Source: Dactylosporangium vinaceum (GTDB lineage Bacteria > Actinomycetota > Actinomycetes > Mycobacteriales > Micromonosporaceae). Taken from it: a DNA stretch of 64,000 nucleotides. The DNA is taken from NCBI RefSeq assembly GCF_019904175.1, contig NZ_CP061913.1:1550001-1614000 (forward strand). The letters are read 5' to 3'. Made by a program: the position numbers and the translations under genes. Below are positions 16,014 to 24,725 of the stretch, one piece after another; the stretch's first letter is position 1; every line of letters starts with the position of its first letter. The notes below the pieces were generated by a model. It did not search any database. It had not been told where the DNA came from and saw only the letters and a list, made by a program, of their open reading frames with translations.

Positions 16014-16333
16014 CGCTTGCGGGCCCCGCCTTTCGCGTCGGCCCGGCCGTCCAGGCTCGCCCGGCCGTCCAGGTTCAGGGTGTCCGTCGGGTCGCTGTGG
16101 ACTCCGCCGGACCCGACGTGCTTCCCGGGGATCTTCGCACCGTTCTTGATCACATGCACCAGCGCCATCGCGTGCCCGCGCCCGACGCCGTAGTCCTCCC
16201 GCAGCCACTCGATCACCCCGGCCGCCTTGACCTGCGGCCCCTCGAACCCACGCGCCGCCGCCGCCGCGAGCAGCGCGCGCGGGGTCATACCGGTCTTGAT
16301 CTCGAGCGCGTCGATGTACGCCTGGAACGACAT
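16010..16333 (-). CDS. DUF4287 domain protein
   Basis: A 107-residue protein with the DUF4287 signature: MSFQAYIDALEIKTGMTP at the N terminus, then VIEWLREDYGVGRGHAMALVHVIKNG. The helical domain is of unknown function and is often found alone or next to DUF5655. The C-terminal 35 residues are low-complexity and basic (DGRASLDGRADAKGGARKR), with a short internal repeat LDGRAS/LDGRAD. It overlaps the MerR gene by 4 nt and is first in that two-gene operon, so the two probably act in one response. Confidence 0.88.
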   Translation of the reverse strand: MSFQAYIDALEIKTGMTPRALLAAAAARGFEGPQVKAAGVIEWLREDYGVGRGHAMALVHVIKNGAKIPGKHVGSGGVHSDPTDTLNLDGRASLDGRADAKGGARKR

Positions 16334-16445
16334 GGCCGTACTCCTTCGTCTGGGCCTGCCTGCTTGCTCTCACCCCTGCGTCGAGGACCGGTCGCGCGCT
16401 TCGACAAACACGCGCAAAGATTTTTCCGCCCGTACTGTTGGCACC

Positions 16446-16703
16446 ATGGACGAGCGCCGCCTGGACGACACCCGCAACGCGATAGGCGTGCTCACGCTGC
16501 TGTTCCAGGCTCCGCACGACAGCGAGACGCGCAGCGGATACCTCCAGCAGATGATCGGCGACGACGACGCCGTCGCGGACGTCGGCCGCGCCTTCACCGG
16601 CATGACGAACCTGGCCGCCCTGGTCCTGCTCGACCACTCCCGCCGCACCGGCGAGCCGGTGGCCGACATCCTCCGCCGGATCGCCGCCTCGCTGGCCACC
16701 TGA
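16446..16703 (+). CDS. Small helical protein, unknown function
   Basis: An 85-residue soluble, mostly helical protein (MDERRLDDTRNAIGVLTLLF; later VGRAFTGMTNLAALVLLDHS and VADILRRIAASLAT). ATG 16446 is preferred over longer in-frame starts because the frame upstream overlaps the DUF4287 promoter region and has a different composition. It is divergent from the DUF4287-MerR operon and could be a target of that MerR. It lies before a convergent response regulator. I do not recognise the family. Confidence 0.6.
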   Translation: MDERRLDDTRNAIGVLTLLFQAPHDSETRSGYLQQMIGDDDAVADVGRAFTGMTNLAALVLLDHSRRTGEPVADILRRIAASLAT

Positions 16704-16777
16704 GGGTTGTATCCCGGGCTTTCGCGATGTGCGCACAGGCGGGGTCGGGGCCCGGCGCAGGCCGGCAGTGATCGGGT

Positions 16778-17437
16778 CTAGGGGATGGTGAGGCCGGCCC
16801 GGATCGCCATGACGGCCAGCTGGGCCCGGTCGCGCGCGCTCACCTTGAGCATCGCCCGCCCGACGTGGGTCCGCACCGTCGCCGGGCTGCACGCCAGCTC
16901 GGCCGAGATCTCCTCGTTTGACCGCCCCGTCGCCACCCAGGCCGCAACCTCCCGCTCCCGCTCGGTGAGCAGCTCCATGCGCGCGTCGTCCGGCTCGGCC
17001 CGAGCACCGTGCAGCCGCCCGATCACCCGCCGTGTCACCGACGGCGACAGCAGCGCCTCACCCCCGGCGACGACCCGGATCGCCCGGATGAGCTCGGCGG
17101 GCTCGGCATCCTTGAGCAGAAACCCAGCCGCCCCCGCCCGCAGCGCCGCGAACACGTTCTCGTCGTCCTCGAACGTCGTCACCACCACGACCCGGGTCCC
17201 GGCACCGGCCGTCGACCTCGCGAGCTCCCGGAGCACCCCCAGCCCGTCCAGCCCGGGCATCCGCAGGTCGACGAGCGCCACGTCCGGCTCGACCGCCCGG
17301 ATCAGCTCGAGCGCCGCCTCCCCGTCGGCCGCCTCCCCGACCAGCTCCAGATCAGCCTCCCGGGCAATGAGCAGCCGCAGCCCCCCGCGAATGAGGGCCT
17401 CGTCGTCGACCACGACGACCCGGATGCGCCCACTCAT
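16778..17437 (-). CDS. NarL/LuxR-type response regulator
   Basis: A 219-residue two-component regulator. The receiver has acidic residues D11-D12, phosphoacceptor D57 (VALVDLRMPGLDG), Thr in VVVVTTF and Lys in FLLKDAEP. The C-terminal LuxR helix-turn-helix is LTEREREVAAWVATGRSNEEISAELACSPATVRTHV. Its start overlaps the stop of the histidine kinase by 4 nt (17434-17437), so they form a pair. The regulated genes are not evident locally. Confidence 0.95.
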   Translation of the reverse strand: MSGRIRVVVVDDEALIRGGLRLLIAREADLELVGEAADGEAALELIRAVEPDVALVDLRMPGLDGLGVLRELARSTAGAGTRVVVVTTFEDDENVFAALRAGAAGFLLKDAEPAELIRAIRVVAGGEALLSPSVTRRVIGRLHGARAEPDDARMELLTEREREVAAWVATGRSNEEISAELACSPATVRTHVGRAMLKVSARDRAQLAVMAIRAGLTIP

Positions 17438-18681
17438 CGCGGAACCCGCGCTTCCACCGTGAACCCCCCGTCGACACGCACCTCGAACACCCCGCCGGCG
17501 CTCTCGACCCGGTCGCGCATCCCCTCGATCCCACGCCCCGGCCCGTCTACCCCGGGTGGGCCCGCACCGTCTGCCCGATGTGTCCCCGGACCGTCTGCCC
17601 GATGCGGGCCCGGACCGTCCTCCCGGTGTGGCCCCGCATCTTCTGCCTGTTGGGGCACCTGATCATCTGCCCGGTGCAGGACCGGACCGTCCTGCCGGTG
17701 CGGGCCTGCACCGTTGCTGACCAGCACCGCCACGTCGGCGCCGGCCATCCGGACCGACACCCGGGCGCCCGCGCCGGGCGAGTGCTTGACCACGTTGGTG
17801 AGCGACTCCCGTACCACCTCGAACGCGATCCGCCGCTGCCGTTCACTGGCCTCGCCCAGCCCGTCGTACTGCAGCTCCACCACCACGCCACCGGCCCGGG
17901 CCTGCTCGACGAGCTTCGCGATGTCCGCGGGAGCGTCGATGTTCTCGATGACCGCCCGCAGCTCGTCGAGCGCCGCCCGGCTGGTGTCCCGGATGGCGGT
18001 GAGCGCCTCCCGCGCCTGCTGCGGCTGCTCGTCGAGCACCACCAGCGCCGCCCCGGCCTGCATGGCCACGACCGCGAACCCGTGCCCGGCCACGTCATGC
18101 ACTTCCCGCGAGACCCGGATCCGCTCCTCGAGCAGCGCCACCCGCACGATCTCCCGCCGCTCCCGCTCCAGCGCGAGCCTCCGCACGTACACGAGCGCGC
18201 CGAGCGACCAGGGCACCGCCAGCCACCAGACCCCCCACAACACGAGCCCGAGCGCCAGCAGCTCAAGATGCCCGCCGACCCGGGGGAGCACCGCGAGTCC
18301 GGCCACGACAGCACTGACCCCGAGCGCGACAGCGGAGGAGCGCAGGGGCCGGCGCCGCGCGTACTCGAACATGGCCCACACCAGCGTCAGCAGCACGGGT
18401 CCGAACGGGTACCCGAGCAACAGGTACACCGAGCTGCCCCCAACCGCCCCGACAAGCGGCAACACCGGCCGGCTCCGCCTCCACCCGAGCGAGAGCGCCG
18501 CCACCCCCATGAGCGCAAACCCGCCGGCGTCAAGCCCCCGCGGCGCCTCCTGCACCAGCCCCGCCAGCCACCCACCGACGGCCACCCCGCCCGCAAACAG
18601 CCCCGCCAGCAGCCAATCCCGCCGCACACCCAGATCGTAACGGCCCAGGCCCCCCGACCCCCGCCGTCGCACAGCCCCCAC
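17434..18681 (-). CDS. Sensor histidine kinase (HisKA_3) with repeat insertion in ATPase domain
   Basis: A 415-residue kinase of the NarX/DesK class. The N-terminal half has about five hydrophobic segments (DWLLAGLFAGGVAVGGWLAG to LLALGLVLWGVWWLA). The HisKA_3 box is REVHDVAGHG with phosphorylated H195. The N box appears as ESLTNVVKHS, G1 as LVSNGAG, and G2 as GRGIEGMRDRV. Between G1 and G2, where the ATP lid should be short, sit about 56 residues of an 8-residue repeat (GPHRxDGP-like). The protein ends in VRVDGGFTVEARVPR as normal. The start is GTG 18681; a later GTG (VRRDWLL) is also possible. It is the partner of the overlapping response regulator. Confidence 0.92.
   Translation of the reverse strand: MGAVRRRGSGGLGRYDLGVRRDWLLAGLFAGGVAVGGWLAGLVQEAPRGLDAGGFALMGVAALSLGWRRSRPVLPLVGAVGGSSVYLLLGYPFGPVLLTLVWAMFEYARRRPLRSSAVALGVSAVVAGLAVLPRVGGHLELLALGLVLWGVWWLAVPWSLGALVYVRRLALERERREIVRVALLEERIRVSREVHDVAGHGFAVVAMQAGAALVVLDEQPQQAREALTAIRDTSRAALDELRAVIENIDAPADIAKLVEQARAGGVVVELQYDGLGEASERQRRIAFEVVRESLTNVVKHSPGAGARVSVRMAGADVAVLVSNGAGPHRQDGPVLHRADDQVPQQAEDAGPHREDGPGPHRADGPGTHRADGAGPPGVDGPGRGIEGMRDRVESAGGVFEVRVDGGFTVEARVPR
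17542..17709. repeat. 24-bp minisatellite, 7 units, in histidine kinase
   Basis: Seven head-to-tail 24-bp units with no gaps, starting at 17542, 17566, 17590, 17614, 17638, 17662 and 17686. Most begin ACCGTC or ATCxTC followed by TGCCCG (for example ACCGTCTGCCCGATGCGGGC). The 24-bp length keeps frame and codes for 8 residues per unit (GPHRADGP, GTHRADGA, GPHREDGP and variants). Confidence 0.9.
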
Positions 18682-18906
18682 TCAGCTGCCACCGCTTCGC
18701 GCCCGGCCACCCTTGCCGCCCGGTCCGTCGGAGGCGGGCCGTGTGGCGACCGCGCTCGCCGTACGTTGAGCGCCGCCGTGTGGTGGGCGTAGTCATGTGG
18801 CAAATGCTGCCGAGTGGCGTCGCGGTGCCGTGGCTTCGGCGGTGTCAGCACGTGCGCAATGGCTCGGTGGTGACGTCGCGATGCCCAGGTTTCCGCGGCG
18901 GGTCGG

Positions 18907-19470
18907 TTAGAAGAGGGTGCTGGAGTACTCGGCTTCGGGGGTGCGGGGCTGGTTGGGGACGTACGGCTCCCAGATGCCCCGGCGGCGCACGAGGAGCTTG
19001 CGGGACAGGAGGTGGCGGTCGCCGGCGAAGAAGACGCGGTCGACGGCTCGGCGGACCTTGGCCAGGCCGGGCGGGGACTGGGAGCCGGTGACGATGACGA
19101 CGTCGCGGGCGGGGACGCCGACGACGAGCTCGCCGGGCACGGAGCGCTCAAGGCTCGCCCACAGGCCCTCGGCGAGGAGGAGGGTGGAGGCGATGCCCTC
19201 GAAGTTGAGCATGAGCGCGGGCGGCTGGCCGTGAACGCCGACGGCGTCGAGCCGCGCGTCGAGGTTGTCGGCAGCCTGGCGGCGCAGCACGCGGCGGGGA
19301 AGCTCCATGCGCTGCAGATCGGCCCATGTCACGAGCCGCTGACCGTACGGCGGGCCGTAGCTGTAGCCGACTCCCAGCCCACCCAGGAACTCATCGAGCA
19401 CAGGCGAATGCACATCGTCGCGACGGAACTCGCGGAGCGATGTAAGCACGGGTAGGAGCGCGAGCGGCAC
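18907..19470 (-). CDS. Conserved hypothetical protein
   Basis: A 187-residue soluble protein with no signal peptide. It contains SLREFRRDDVHSPVLDEFLGG near the N terminus, then a central GQPPALMLNFEGIASTLLLA and PGELVVGVPARDVVIVTGSQS, which look like alternating strands of an alpha/beta domain. The C-terminal part FFAGDRHLLSRKLLVRRRG is basic. The start is GTG 19470; no clear ribosome site is visible. The family resembles actinobacterial proteins of unknown function. It stands alone between repeat-rich gaps. Confidence 0.7.
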   Translation of the reverse strand: MPLALLPVLTSLREFRRDDVHSPVLDEFLGGLGVGYSYGPPYGQRLVTWADLQRMELPRRVLRRQAADNLDARLDAVGVHGQPPALMLNFEGIASTLLLAEGLWASLERSVPGELVVGVPARDVVIVTGSQSPPGLAKVRRAVDRVFFAGDRHLLSRKLLVRRRGIWEPYVPNQPRTPEAEYSSTLF

Positions 19471-19664
19471 GAGCAGAAACTAAGTCTCTGACTGATGTGA
19501 GACAAGCTCTTGTTTTTGCGCCATCTGCTTGCTAGTGGGCCATCCACCGCACCGTCCCCCGCTCACGTCCACTCATATGTGTCCATATTCACCTCCGTCG
19601 CCGCGCTCCGTATTCAAATTGTGTCCTTCGGTCGCCGGCCTCTCACCTCGGCGCGAACCCCGAG

Positions 19665-19749
19665 CCCACGCCCGTCGACCGCCCACGCCCGTCGACCGCC
19701 CACGCCCGTCGACCGCCCACGCCCGTCGGCCAGTCGCGTCCGTCGGCCA
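19665..19749. repeat. 17-bp tandem repeat, five units
   Basis: Units of CCCACGCCCGTCGACCG at 19665, 19682 and 19699 are identical, the next (19716) ends GGCCA, and the fifth (19733) is further diverged. It sits in a 555-bp gap (19471-20025) between the hypothetical gene and cobD that has no convincing gene. Confidence 0.9.
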
Positions 19750-19836
19750 GCCGCGCCCGACGGCATGATTGGCCGGCGACGTCATCTGGCCGATGCGGTC
19801 GCATTGGCGGCGTGGCCACTAATCGCTGCGTTGTCG

Positions 19837-20010
19837 GCGGTGCGTGGCGTGATCGCGGTCGGGAGTGCGTGGTGTGGTCGCGGCTGACGGTGAGTGGCGG
19901 GCGGTGTGTGCCGTGATCGCGTTCGGCGGTGCGTCGCGCGGTCGCGGCCAGTAGCGAGTGGTGTGGTGCGATCGGCGGTGAGTGGCGTGGTCGCGGTGGG
20001 TGGCCTGGTT
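19837..20010. repeat. Degenerate GGTGAGTGGCGTGGTCGCG repeats
   Basis: About six imperfect copies of a 22-38 nt unit built on GGTGxGTGGCGTGxTCGCGG, for example near 19839, 19864, 19889, 19926 and 19976. Spacing varies, so this is an older, decayed array. It ends at the cobD stop codon region. No protein reading is plausible. Confidence 0.6.
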
Positions 20011-20025
20011 GGTGGGGTTATGTGG

Positions 20026-21000
20026 TCAGCGGCGGATGGGTTTTCGGCGGCGGCGGGTCGTGGCCAGGCGAACCGCGACGGCCAGGGCTGCTGCGGCGGC
20101 GCCTACCGCCGTCGTGAGGGTGGCGGCCCGGCGGACGTCGGCCGGGGTCGGGGGCCGGCCGTCGCCCAGGTGCGGGCGCTGCTCGACGCGGGTGCCGTAG
20201 ACGTTGCGGCCGCCCAGGCGTACGCCCAGGGCGCCGGCGGCGGCGGACTCGCACTGGCCCGAGTTGGGGCTCGGGTGGTGGCTGCCGTCGCGGCGCCAGA
20301 TGCGGAAGGCCTCGGACGGGCGGCCGCCGACCAGGGGGGCGGCGGCGACCGTCAGGGCCGCGGTGAGGCGGCTCGGGATCAGGTTCGTCGCGTCGTCCAG
20401 GCGGGCACTGGCCGTACCGAAGCGGGCATATCGGTCTGAACGGTGACCCACCATGGCATCGAGTGTGTTCACCGCCCGGTAGCCGACGATGCCCGGCACT
20501 CCGGCCACTGCGGCCCAGAAAAGTGGGGCCACCACGGCGTCGGAGGTGTTTTCGGCCAGGGATTCGACGGTGGCCCGGGCCAGTTCGGGAGGCCCGAGGG
20601 CGGAAGGGTCGCGGCCGCACAGGTTCGGTAGTTGGGCACGGGCGGCGGACAGGTCGCCGGCGGATAGCCTGGCGGCCATGACGCGGCCCTCGCGGGCGAG
20701 GCTGGTGCCGCCCAGGGCGGACCAGGTGGCCGCGGCCATCAGTGCTGTCCTGGCGATCGGGCGGTCGCGGGTGAGGCGGGTGGCGGCCAGTGCGGCCAGG
20801 ACGGGTGCGCCGACCGCCACGGCCGTGAACTTGGCGCCGGAGGTGCGGTTGTCGGCGTAGAGGCGGCGCTCAAGTGCGCCGGCGAACCGGCCGAAGCCGG
20901 CTACCGGATGCCAGCGCCGCGGGTCGCCGAAGAGCGCGTCGAGGACGGCTCCGAGCGCGATCCCGATGGCGTCGGGGCGGGTGGCGGCCAAGGTTTTCAT
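20026..21000 (-). CDS. cobD: Adenosylcobinamide-phosphate synthase CobD/CbiB
   Basis: A 324-residue inner-membrane protein of the CobD/CbiB family, which joins aminopropanol phosphate to adenosylcobyric acid. Family motifs are visible: DALFGDPRRWHPVAGFGRF, CGRDPSALGPPELARATVESLAENTSDAVVAPLFWAA, GYRAVNTLDAMVGHRSDRYARFG, and SPNSGQCESAAAGALGVRLGG with VYG. The tail is basic (RRRRKPIRR). ATG 21000 is chosen; GTG 21030 in frame is an alternative and neither has a strong ribosome site. It is divergent from cobQ, the preceding step of the pathway. No cobalamin riboswitch was seen in the 129-bp gap. Confidence 0.96.
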   Translation of the reverse strand: MKTLAATRPDAIGIALGAVLDALFGDPRRWHPVAGFGRFAGALERRLYADNRTSGAKFTAVAVGAPVLAALAATRLTRDRPIARTALMAAATWSALGGTSLAREGRVMAARLSAGDLSAARAQLPNLCGRDPSALGPPELARATVESLAENTSDAVVAPLFWAAVAGVPGIVGYRAVNTLDAMVGHRSDRYARFGTASARLDDATNLIPSRLTAALTVAAAPLVGGRPSEAFRIWRRDGSHHPSPNSGQCESAAAGALGVRLGGRNVYGTRVEQRPHLGDGRPPTPADVRRAATLTTAVGAAAAALAVAVRLATTRRRRKPIRR

Positions 21001-21129
21001 GGGGCCGAAGGTACCGGGAGGCTCTGACACTTTTCGGGGCGGCTACGAATTCGTGACGCTGCGAAGTTTTTCGACTACCGATTGCCGTCGAGCGGATTTT
21101 CTGTCGTACCGCCGGGCCAGAATGGCGGC

Positions 21130-22668
21130 GTGGAACGAAACGGTGGTCTGCTCGTCGCGGGAACGACGTCGGATGCGGGCAAGAGTCTGCTGACGGCGGG
21201 GATCTGCCGGTGGCTGCATCGGCGAGGGGTGAACGTGGCGCCGTTCAAGGCGCAGAACATGTCGAACAACTCGGCGGTGGCGATCGAGCCGGACGGCACC
21301 GGCGGCGAGATCGGGCGGGCGCAGGCTTTACAGGCGGTCGCGTGCGGGCTCGCGCCGAGTGTGCGGTTCAACCCCGTGCTGCTGAAGCCGGGGTCGGACC
21401 GGCGCAGCCAGGTCATCGTGCTCGGGCAGGCGGTCGGGCACATCGGCGCGGCGAACTACGCGGAGATCAAGGACCGGCTGCGCGGGACGGTGCTGGAGAC
21501 GCTGGCGGACCTGCGGCGGCGGCACGACGTGGTGATCTGCGAGGGGGCGGGCAGTCCGGCGGAGATCAACCTGCGGGCGATGGACCTGGCCAACATGGGG
21601 CTGGCGCGGGCGGCGAACCTGCCGGTGATCGTGGTCGGGGACATCGATCGGGGTGGAGTGTTCGCGGCGCTGTTCGGGACCGTGGCGCTGCTCGACGCGG
21701 AGGATCAGGCGCTGGTCAGCGGGTTCGTCATCAACAAGTTCCGCGGCGACGCCGGGCTGCTGCGGCCGGGAGTGGAGCAGTTGACGCAGCTCACGGGGCG
21801 CCCGACGTTCGGGGTGCTGCCGTGGTCGTATGACCTGTGGCTGGATGCCGAGGACTCGCTCGCATACGACGGTCGCGTGCTGGGGCGGCCCGGACCGGCG
21901 CGGGGGAGCCAGTGGCTGCGGGTGGCGGTCGTGCGGCTGCCGCGGCTGTCGAACGCCACCGACGCGGAGGCGCTGGCGTGTGAGCCGGGGGTGCAGGTGC
22001 GGCTGACGGTGGAGGCGGCCGACCTGGCCGACGTCGACCTGGTCGTCATCCCGGGCAGTAAGTCCACTGTGGACGATCTGGCCTGGCTGCGGGAGCGCGG
22101 GCTGGCCGACGCGATCGTCCGGCACGCCAAGGCCGGGCGGCCCGTGCTGGGGATCTGCGGCGGGTTCCAGATGCTCGCCGAGCGCATCGACGACGAGGTG
22201 GAGAGCCGGCGCGGGACCGTGGCCGGGCTCGGGCTGCTGCCGGTCGACATCGCGTTCGCCGAGCGCAAGACCCTGGCGCTGCCGGAGGGGACGGCGTTCG
22301 ACGGGGTGCCGGTCAGGGGCTACGAGATTCATCACGGGCAGGTGACGCGGGGTGCGCAGCAGCCGTTCATCCGGCTGCCGGACGGCACCGGCGAGGGAGC
22401 CGTGGCCGAGAACGTGTCCGGGACCCACTGGCACGGGGCGTTCGAGTCGGATCAGTTTCGGCGGGCGTACCTCACCGAGGCGGCCCGGCTCGCCGGACGG
22501 ACCGGGTTCCAGGTGGCACCGGACACGTCGTTCGCCGCGCTGCGGGAGCGGACCGTGGACGTGCTCGGTGACCTGGTCGAGGAGCATCTCGACACCGAGG
22601 CGCTGTGGCGGCTGATCGAGGACGGCGCGCCCGCGGGGTTGCCGACGATCACGGCGGGGCTGCGATGA
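21130..22668 (+). CDS. cobQ: Cobyric acid synthase CobQ
   Basis: A 512-residue two-domain amidotransferase that amidates four side chains of adenosylcobyrinic acid diamide. The N-terminal dethiobiotin-synthetase-like domain has GTTSDAGKS (residues 11-19), [23 protein letters not shown] and [12 protein letters not shown]. The C-terminal class I glutaminase has the nucleophile C343 in GICGGFQML and the partner His435 in THWHGAFE. The start is GTG 21130, since the protein then begins just before the ATP motif like its relatives. It shares an ATGA overlap with the next gene, forming a three-gene operon. Confidence 0.97.
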   Translation: MERNGGLLVAGTTSDAGKSLLTAGICRWLHRRGVNVAPFKAQNMSNNSAVAIEPDGTGGEIGRAQALQAVACGLAPSVRFNPVLLKPGSDRRSQVIVLGQAVGHIGAANYAEIKDRLRGTVLETLADLRRRHDVVICEGAGSPAEINLRAMDLANMGLARAANLPVIVVGDIDRGGVFAALFGTVALLDAEDQALVSGFVINKFRGDAGLLRPGVEQLTQLTGRPTFGVLPWSYDLWLDAEDSLAYDGRVLGRPGPARGSQWLRVAVVRLPRLSNATDAEALACEPGVQVRLTVEAADLADVDLVVIPGSKSTVDDLAWLRERGLADAIVRHAKAGRPVLGICGGFQMLAERIDDEVESRRGTVAGLGLLPVDIAFAERKTLALPEGTAFDGVPVRGYEIHHGQVTRGAQQPFIRLPDGTGEGAVAENVSGTHWHGAFESDQFRRAYLTEAARLAGRTGFQVAPDTSFAALRERTVDVLGDLVEEHLDTEALWRLIEDGAPAGLPTITAGLR

Positions 22669-23342
22669 GCAGGGGGACCTACGAGGAGCTGGCCGCGCTG
22701 GTGCTGGAGCGGCCGGCCCGGCTCGGGGCGGTGCGGCTCGTCGGAATCGACGGGCGGGCCGGGTCCGGGAAGACGACGTTCGCCGGGCGGCTGGCCCGGG
22801 CGCTGGGGCGGACCCGGCGGGTGACCGTACTGCACACCGATGACCTGCTCGACGGCTGGTCGAAGCTGCTCGCCTGGGAGCCACGGATGCGCGAGTGGGT
22901 CCTGGAACCGCTGCGCCGGGGGCAGGCGGGGGCTTACCGGCGGTACGACTGGGAGCTGCAGCGGCTCGTCGACGAGTGGACGCCGGTCGAGCCGCCGGAC
23001 GTGCTCGTGATCGAGGGCGTGGGCAGCGCGGCGGCCGGGATGCGGGCCGACCTGACGCTCGGGGTGCTGGTCACGGCGCCACGGGACCTGCGGCTGCGGC
23101 GGGGTCTGGAGCGCGACGGCGAGGCGCTGCGGGGCGAGTGGGAGCGGTGGATGGCCGCCGAGGACGGGCATTTCGCCGAGGACCGGACCGCGGAGGCCGT
23201 GGACGTGCTTGTCGACGCGGCGCCGGTGGAGGTCCATGATGCAGAGATTGAGTACATCACCGGCCCGGGCGGGTTGTCGGCCCGCGCGACACTGGAAGAC
23301 GATCCGGTGAGCGGGCCGGACGGGGAGGAGCAGAGCGAATGA
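22665..23342 (+). CDS. Uridine kinase-like P-loop NTPase
   Basis: A 225-residue protein with a Walker A GRAGSGKT at residues 30-37, a Walker-B-like VLVIEGVGS and an [12 protein letters not shown] arginine-rich lid, the pattern of uridine/cytidine kinase and related small-molecule kinases. HTDDLLDGW resembles the substrate aspartate region. The last 30 residues are an acidic tail. It overlaps cobQ upstream and the M48 gene downstream by 4 nt each. The position after cobQ is suggestive of a link to nucleotide-loop or kinase steps, but the sequence does not resemble CobU, so the substrate is open. Confidence 0.85.
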   Translation: MSRGTYEELAALVLERPARLGAVRLVGIDGRAGSGKTTFAGRLARALGRTRRVTVLHTDDLLDGWSKLLAWEPRMREWVLEPLRRGQAGAYRRYDWELQRLVDEWTPVEPPDVLVIEGVGSAAAGMRADLTLGVLVTAPRDLRLRRGLERDGEALRGEWERWMAAEDGHFAEDRTAEAVDVLVDAAPVEVHDAEIEYITGPGGLSARATLEDDPVSGPDGEEQSE

Positions 23343-24433
23343 GCACTGACGAGGCGCAGAGCGGCAATCCTCCGGCCCGGCGGCGGGTCGTGCTGACCGG
23401 GATCAGCTCGCGGGCCTGGGAGCACCCGGCCGACCGGGGCGCCCTGGTCGCGCTGCGGGAACTGCGCGGGTTCGACGACGTGCTCAAGTCGCTCCACGCG
23501 CTGTGGAACGAGCGGGCGTGGCGGCTGCAGTTCCTGGGCAACGCGATCCGGGTCGACCACCGACAGTATCCGCGGGTGCACCGGCTGCTCGCCGAGGCGG
23601 CCGCGTCGCTGGACCTGGCCGAGCTGCCGGAGCTGTTCGTGCAGCAGGACCGGTCAATCAACGGCATGTGCATCGGCATGTCGAAGCCGTTCATCGTGGT
23701 CAACTCCGGCTCCGTCGAGCTGCTCGACGACGACGAACTGCGCTGCATGCTCGGGCACGAGCTCGGGCACCTGATCAGCGGACACGCGGTGTACCGGACG
23801 ATGGTCATGATCCTCACGGACTGGGCGATCCGGCTGGCCTGGCTGCCCGTCGGCTCGATGGTGCTGCGGGCGATCGTGGCCGCGCTCATGGAGTGGTGGC
23901 GCAAGGCCGAGCTGTCGGCCGACCGGGCCGGGCTGCTGGCCTGCCAGGACCCGGCGGCGTCGCTGCGGCTGGCGATGAAGCTGGCCGGCGGCGGTGATCT
24001 GTCCGAGGTCGACACGACGGCGTTCCTGGAGCAGGCGGCCGAGTTCGACCGGGCCGGCGATCTCCGCGACAGCCTAATCAAGATCCGCATGGTGACCGCC
24101 CGGTCTCACCCGATGCCTGTCGCGCGGGCCGCGGAGGTGCGGGCGTGGATCGACAGCGGGGAGTATGCGCGGATTCTCTCGGGCGACTACCCGCGCCGCG
24201 ACGACGACGGCAGCGCCTCGGTGACCGAGGAGATCAAGGCGGCGGCGGCCTCGTATCGGGAGTCGTTCAGCCGGTCGCAGGATCCGCTGGTGTCGCTGCT
24301 GCGGAAGCTGGGGGACGGGGCGGCGGACGTCGGCGGATGGGTCGGCGCGGGAGCCGGGCGGATGCGCGGCTGGATGCGCGGGAACGGGTCGGACGGCTCG
24401 GACGGCGAGAACGGGCGGACCGCGCCGGCATGA
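23339..24433 (+). CDS. M48 family metallopeptidase
   Basis: A 364-residue M48 peptidase. The zinc motif is H140-E-L-G-H144 with a third ligand E191 in ELSADRAG, as in the Ste24/HtpX/LoiP group. Hydrophobic segments around residues 150-190 (MVMILTDWAIRLAWLPVGSMVL) could be a membrane hairpin near the active site. An N-terminal region holds FLGNAIRVDHRQYPRVHRLL, which is typical of the actinobacterial subfamily. The C-terminal tail is Gly/Arg rich (GWMRGNGSDGSDGENG). It is last in the cobQ-kinase-protease operon, translationally coupled, with no obvious reason to be with a vitamin enzyme. Confidence 0.92.
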   Translation: MSTDEAQSGNPPARRRVVLTGISSRAWEHPADRGALVALRELRGFDDVLKSLHALWNERAWRLQFLGNAIRVDHRQYPRVHRLLAEAAASLDLAELPELFVQQDRSINGMCIGMSKPFIVVNSGSVELLDDDELRCMLGHELGHLISGHAVYRTMVMILTDWAIRLAWLPVGSMVLRAIVAALMEWWRKAELSADRAGLLACQDPAASLRLAMKLAGGGDLSEVDTTAFLEQAAEFDRAGDLRDSLIKIRMVTARSHPMPVARAAEVRAWIDSGEYARILSGDYPRRDDDGSASVTEEIKAAAASYRESFSRSQDPLVSLLRKLGDGAADVGGWVGAGAGRMRGWMRGNGSDGSDGENGRTAPA

Positions 24434-24520
24434 GGCAGGCTGCGCCGGAATAGGTGGACTGCGCGGGCCGCGCCGGGCTGGGCGGTTCGCGCCGGGCTGG
24501 GCGGACCGGTTCGACCATGG

Positions 24521-24660
24521 ACGGGCTGCGTCGGCATAGGTGGGTCGCGCTGCCCAATAGTGGGTCGTGCTGGCCATGAGTGGGCTGCGCCGACCATGAG
24601 TGGGCTGCGCTGGCCATGAGTGGGCTGCGTTGGCGGCGAGTGGGCTGGGGCGGCCGAAAG
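24521..24660. repeat. 20-bp tandem repeat, seven units
   Basis: Seven units in perfect 20-bp register (24521, 24541, 24561, 24581, 24601, 24621, 24641). The best copies read TGGGCTGCGCTGGCCATGAG. They occupy half of the 292-bp gap between the M48 and dipeptidase genes. Before them, 24463-24505 contains a shorter repeat of GCGCCGGGCTGGGCGG. The ATG within the unit does not open a frame of any length. Confidence 0.95.
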
Positions 24661-24725
24661 AGCGGGCTGTGAGGCTGATCGGGGCTGTCGGGACGGGGGA
24701 GGGGGATGCGCAGTAAGTTCTGGCT

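Noticed and set aside
21001-21129. Cobalamin riboswitch between cobD and cobQ
   Set aside because: The gap is only 129 bp and no B12-box-like sequence could be found.
24521-24660. Possible CRISPR array
   Set aside because: The 20-bp units follow without spacers and differ from each other; no cas gene is seen.
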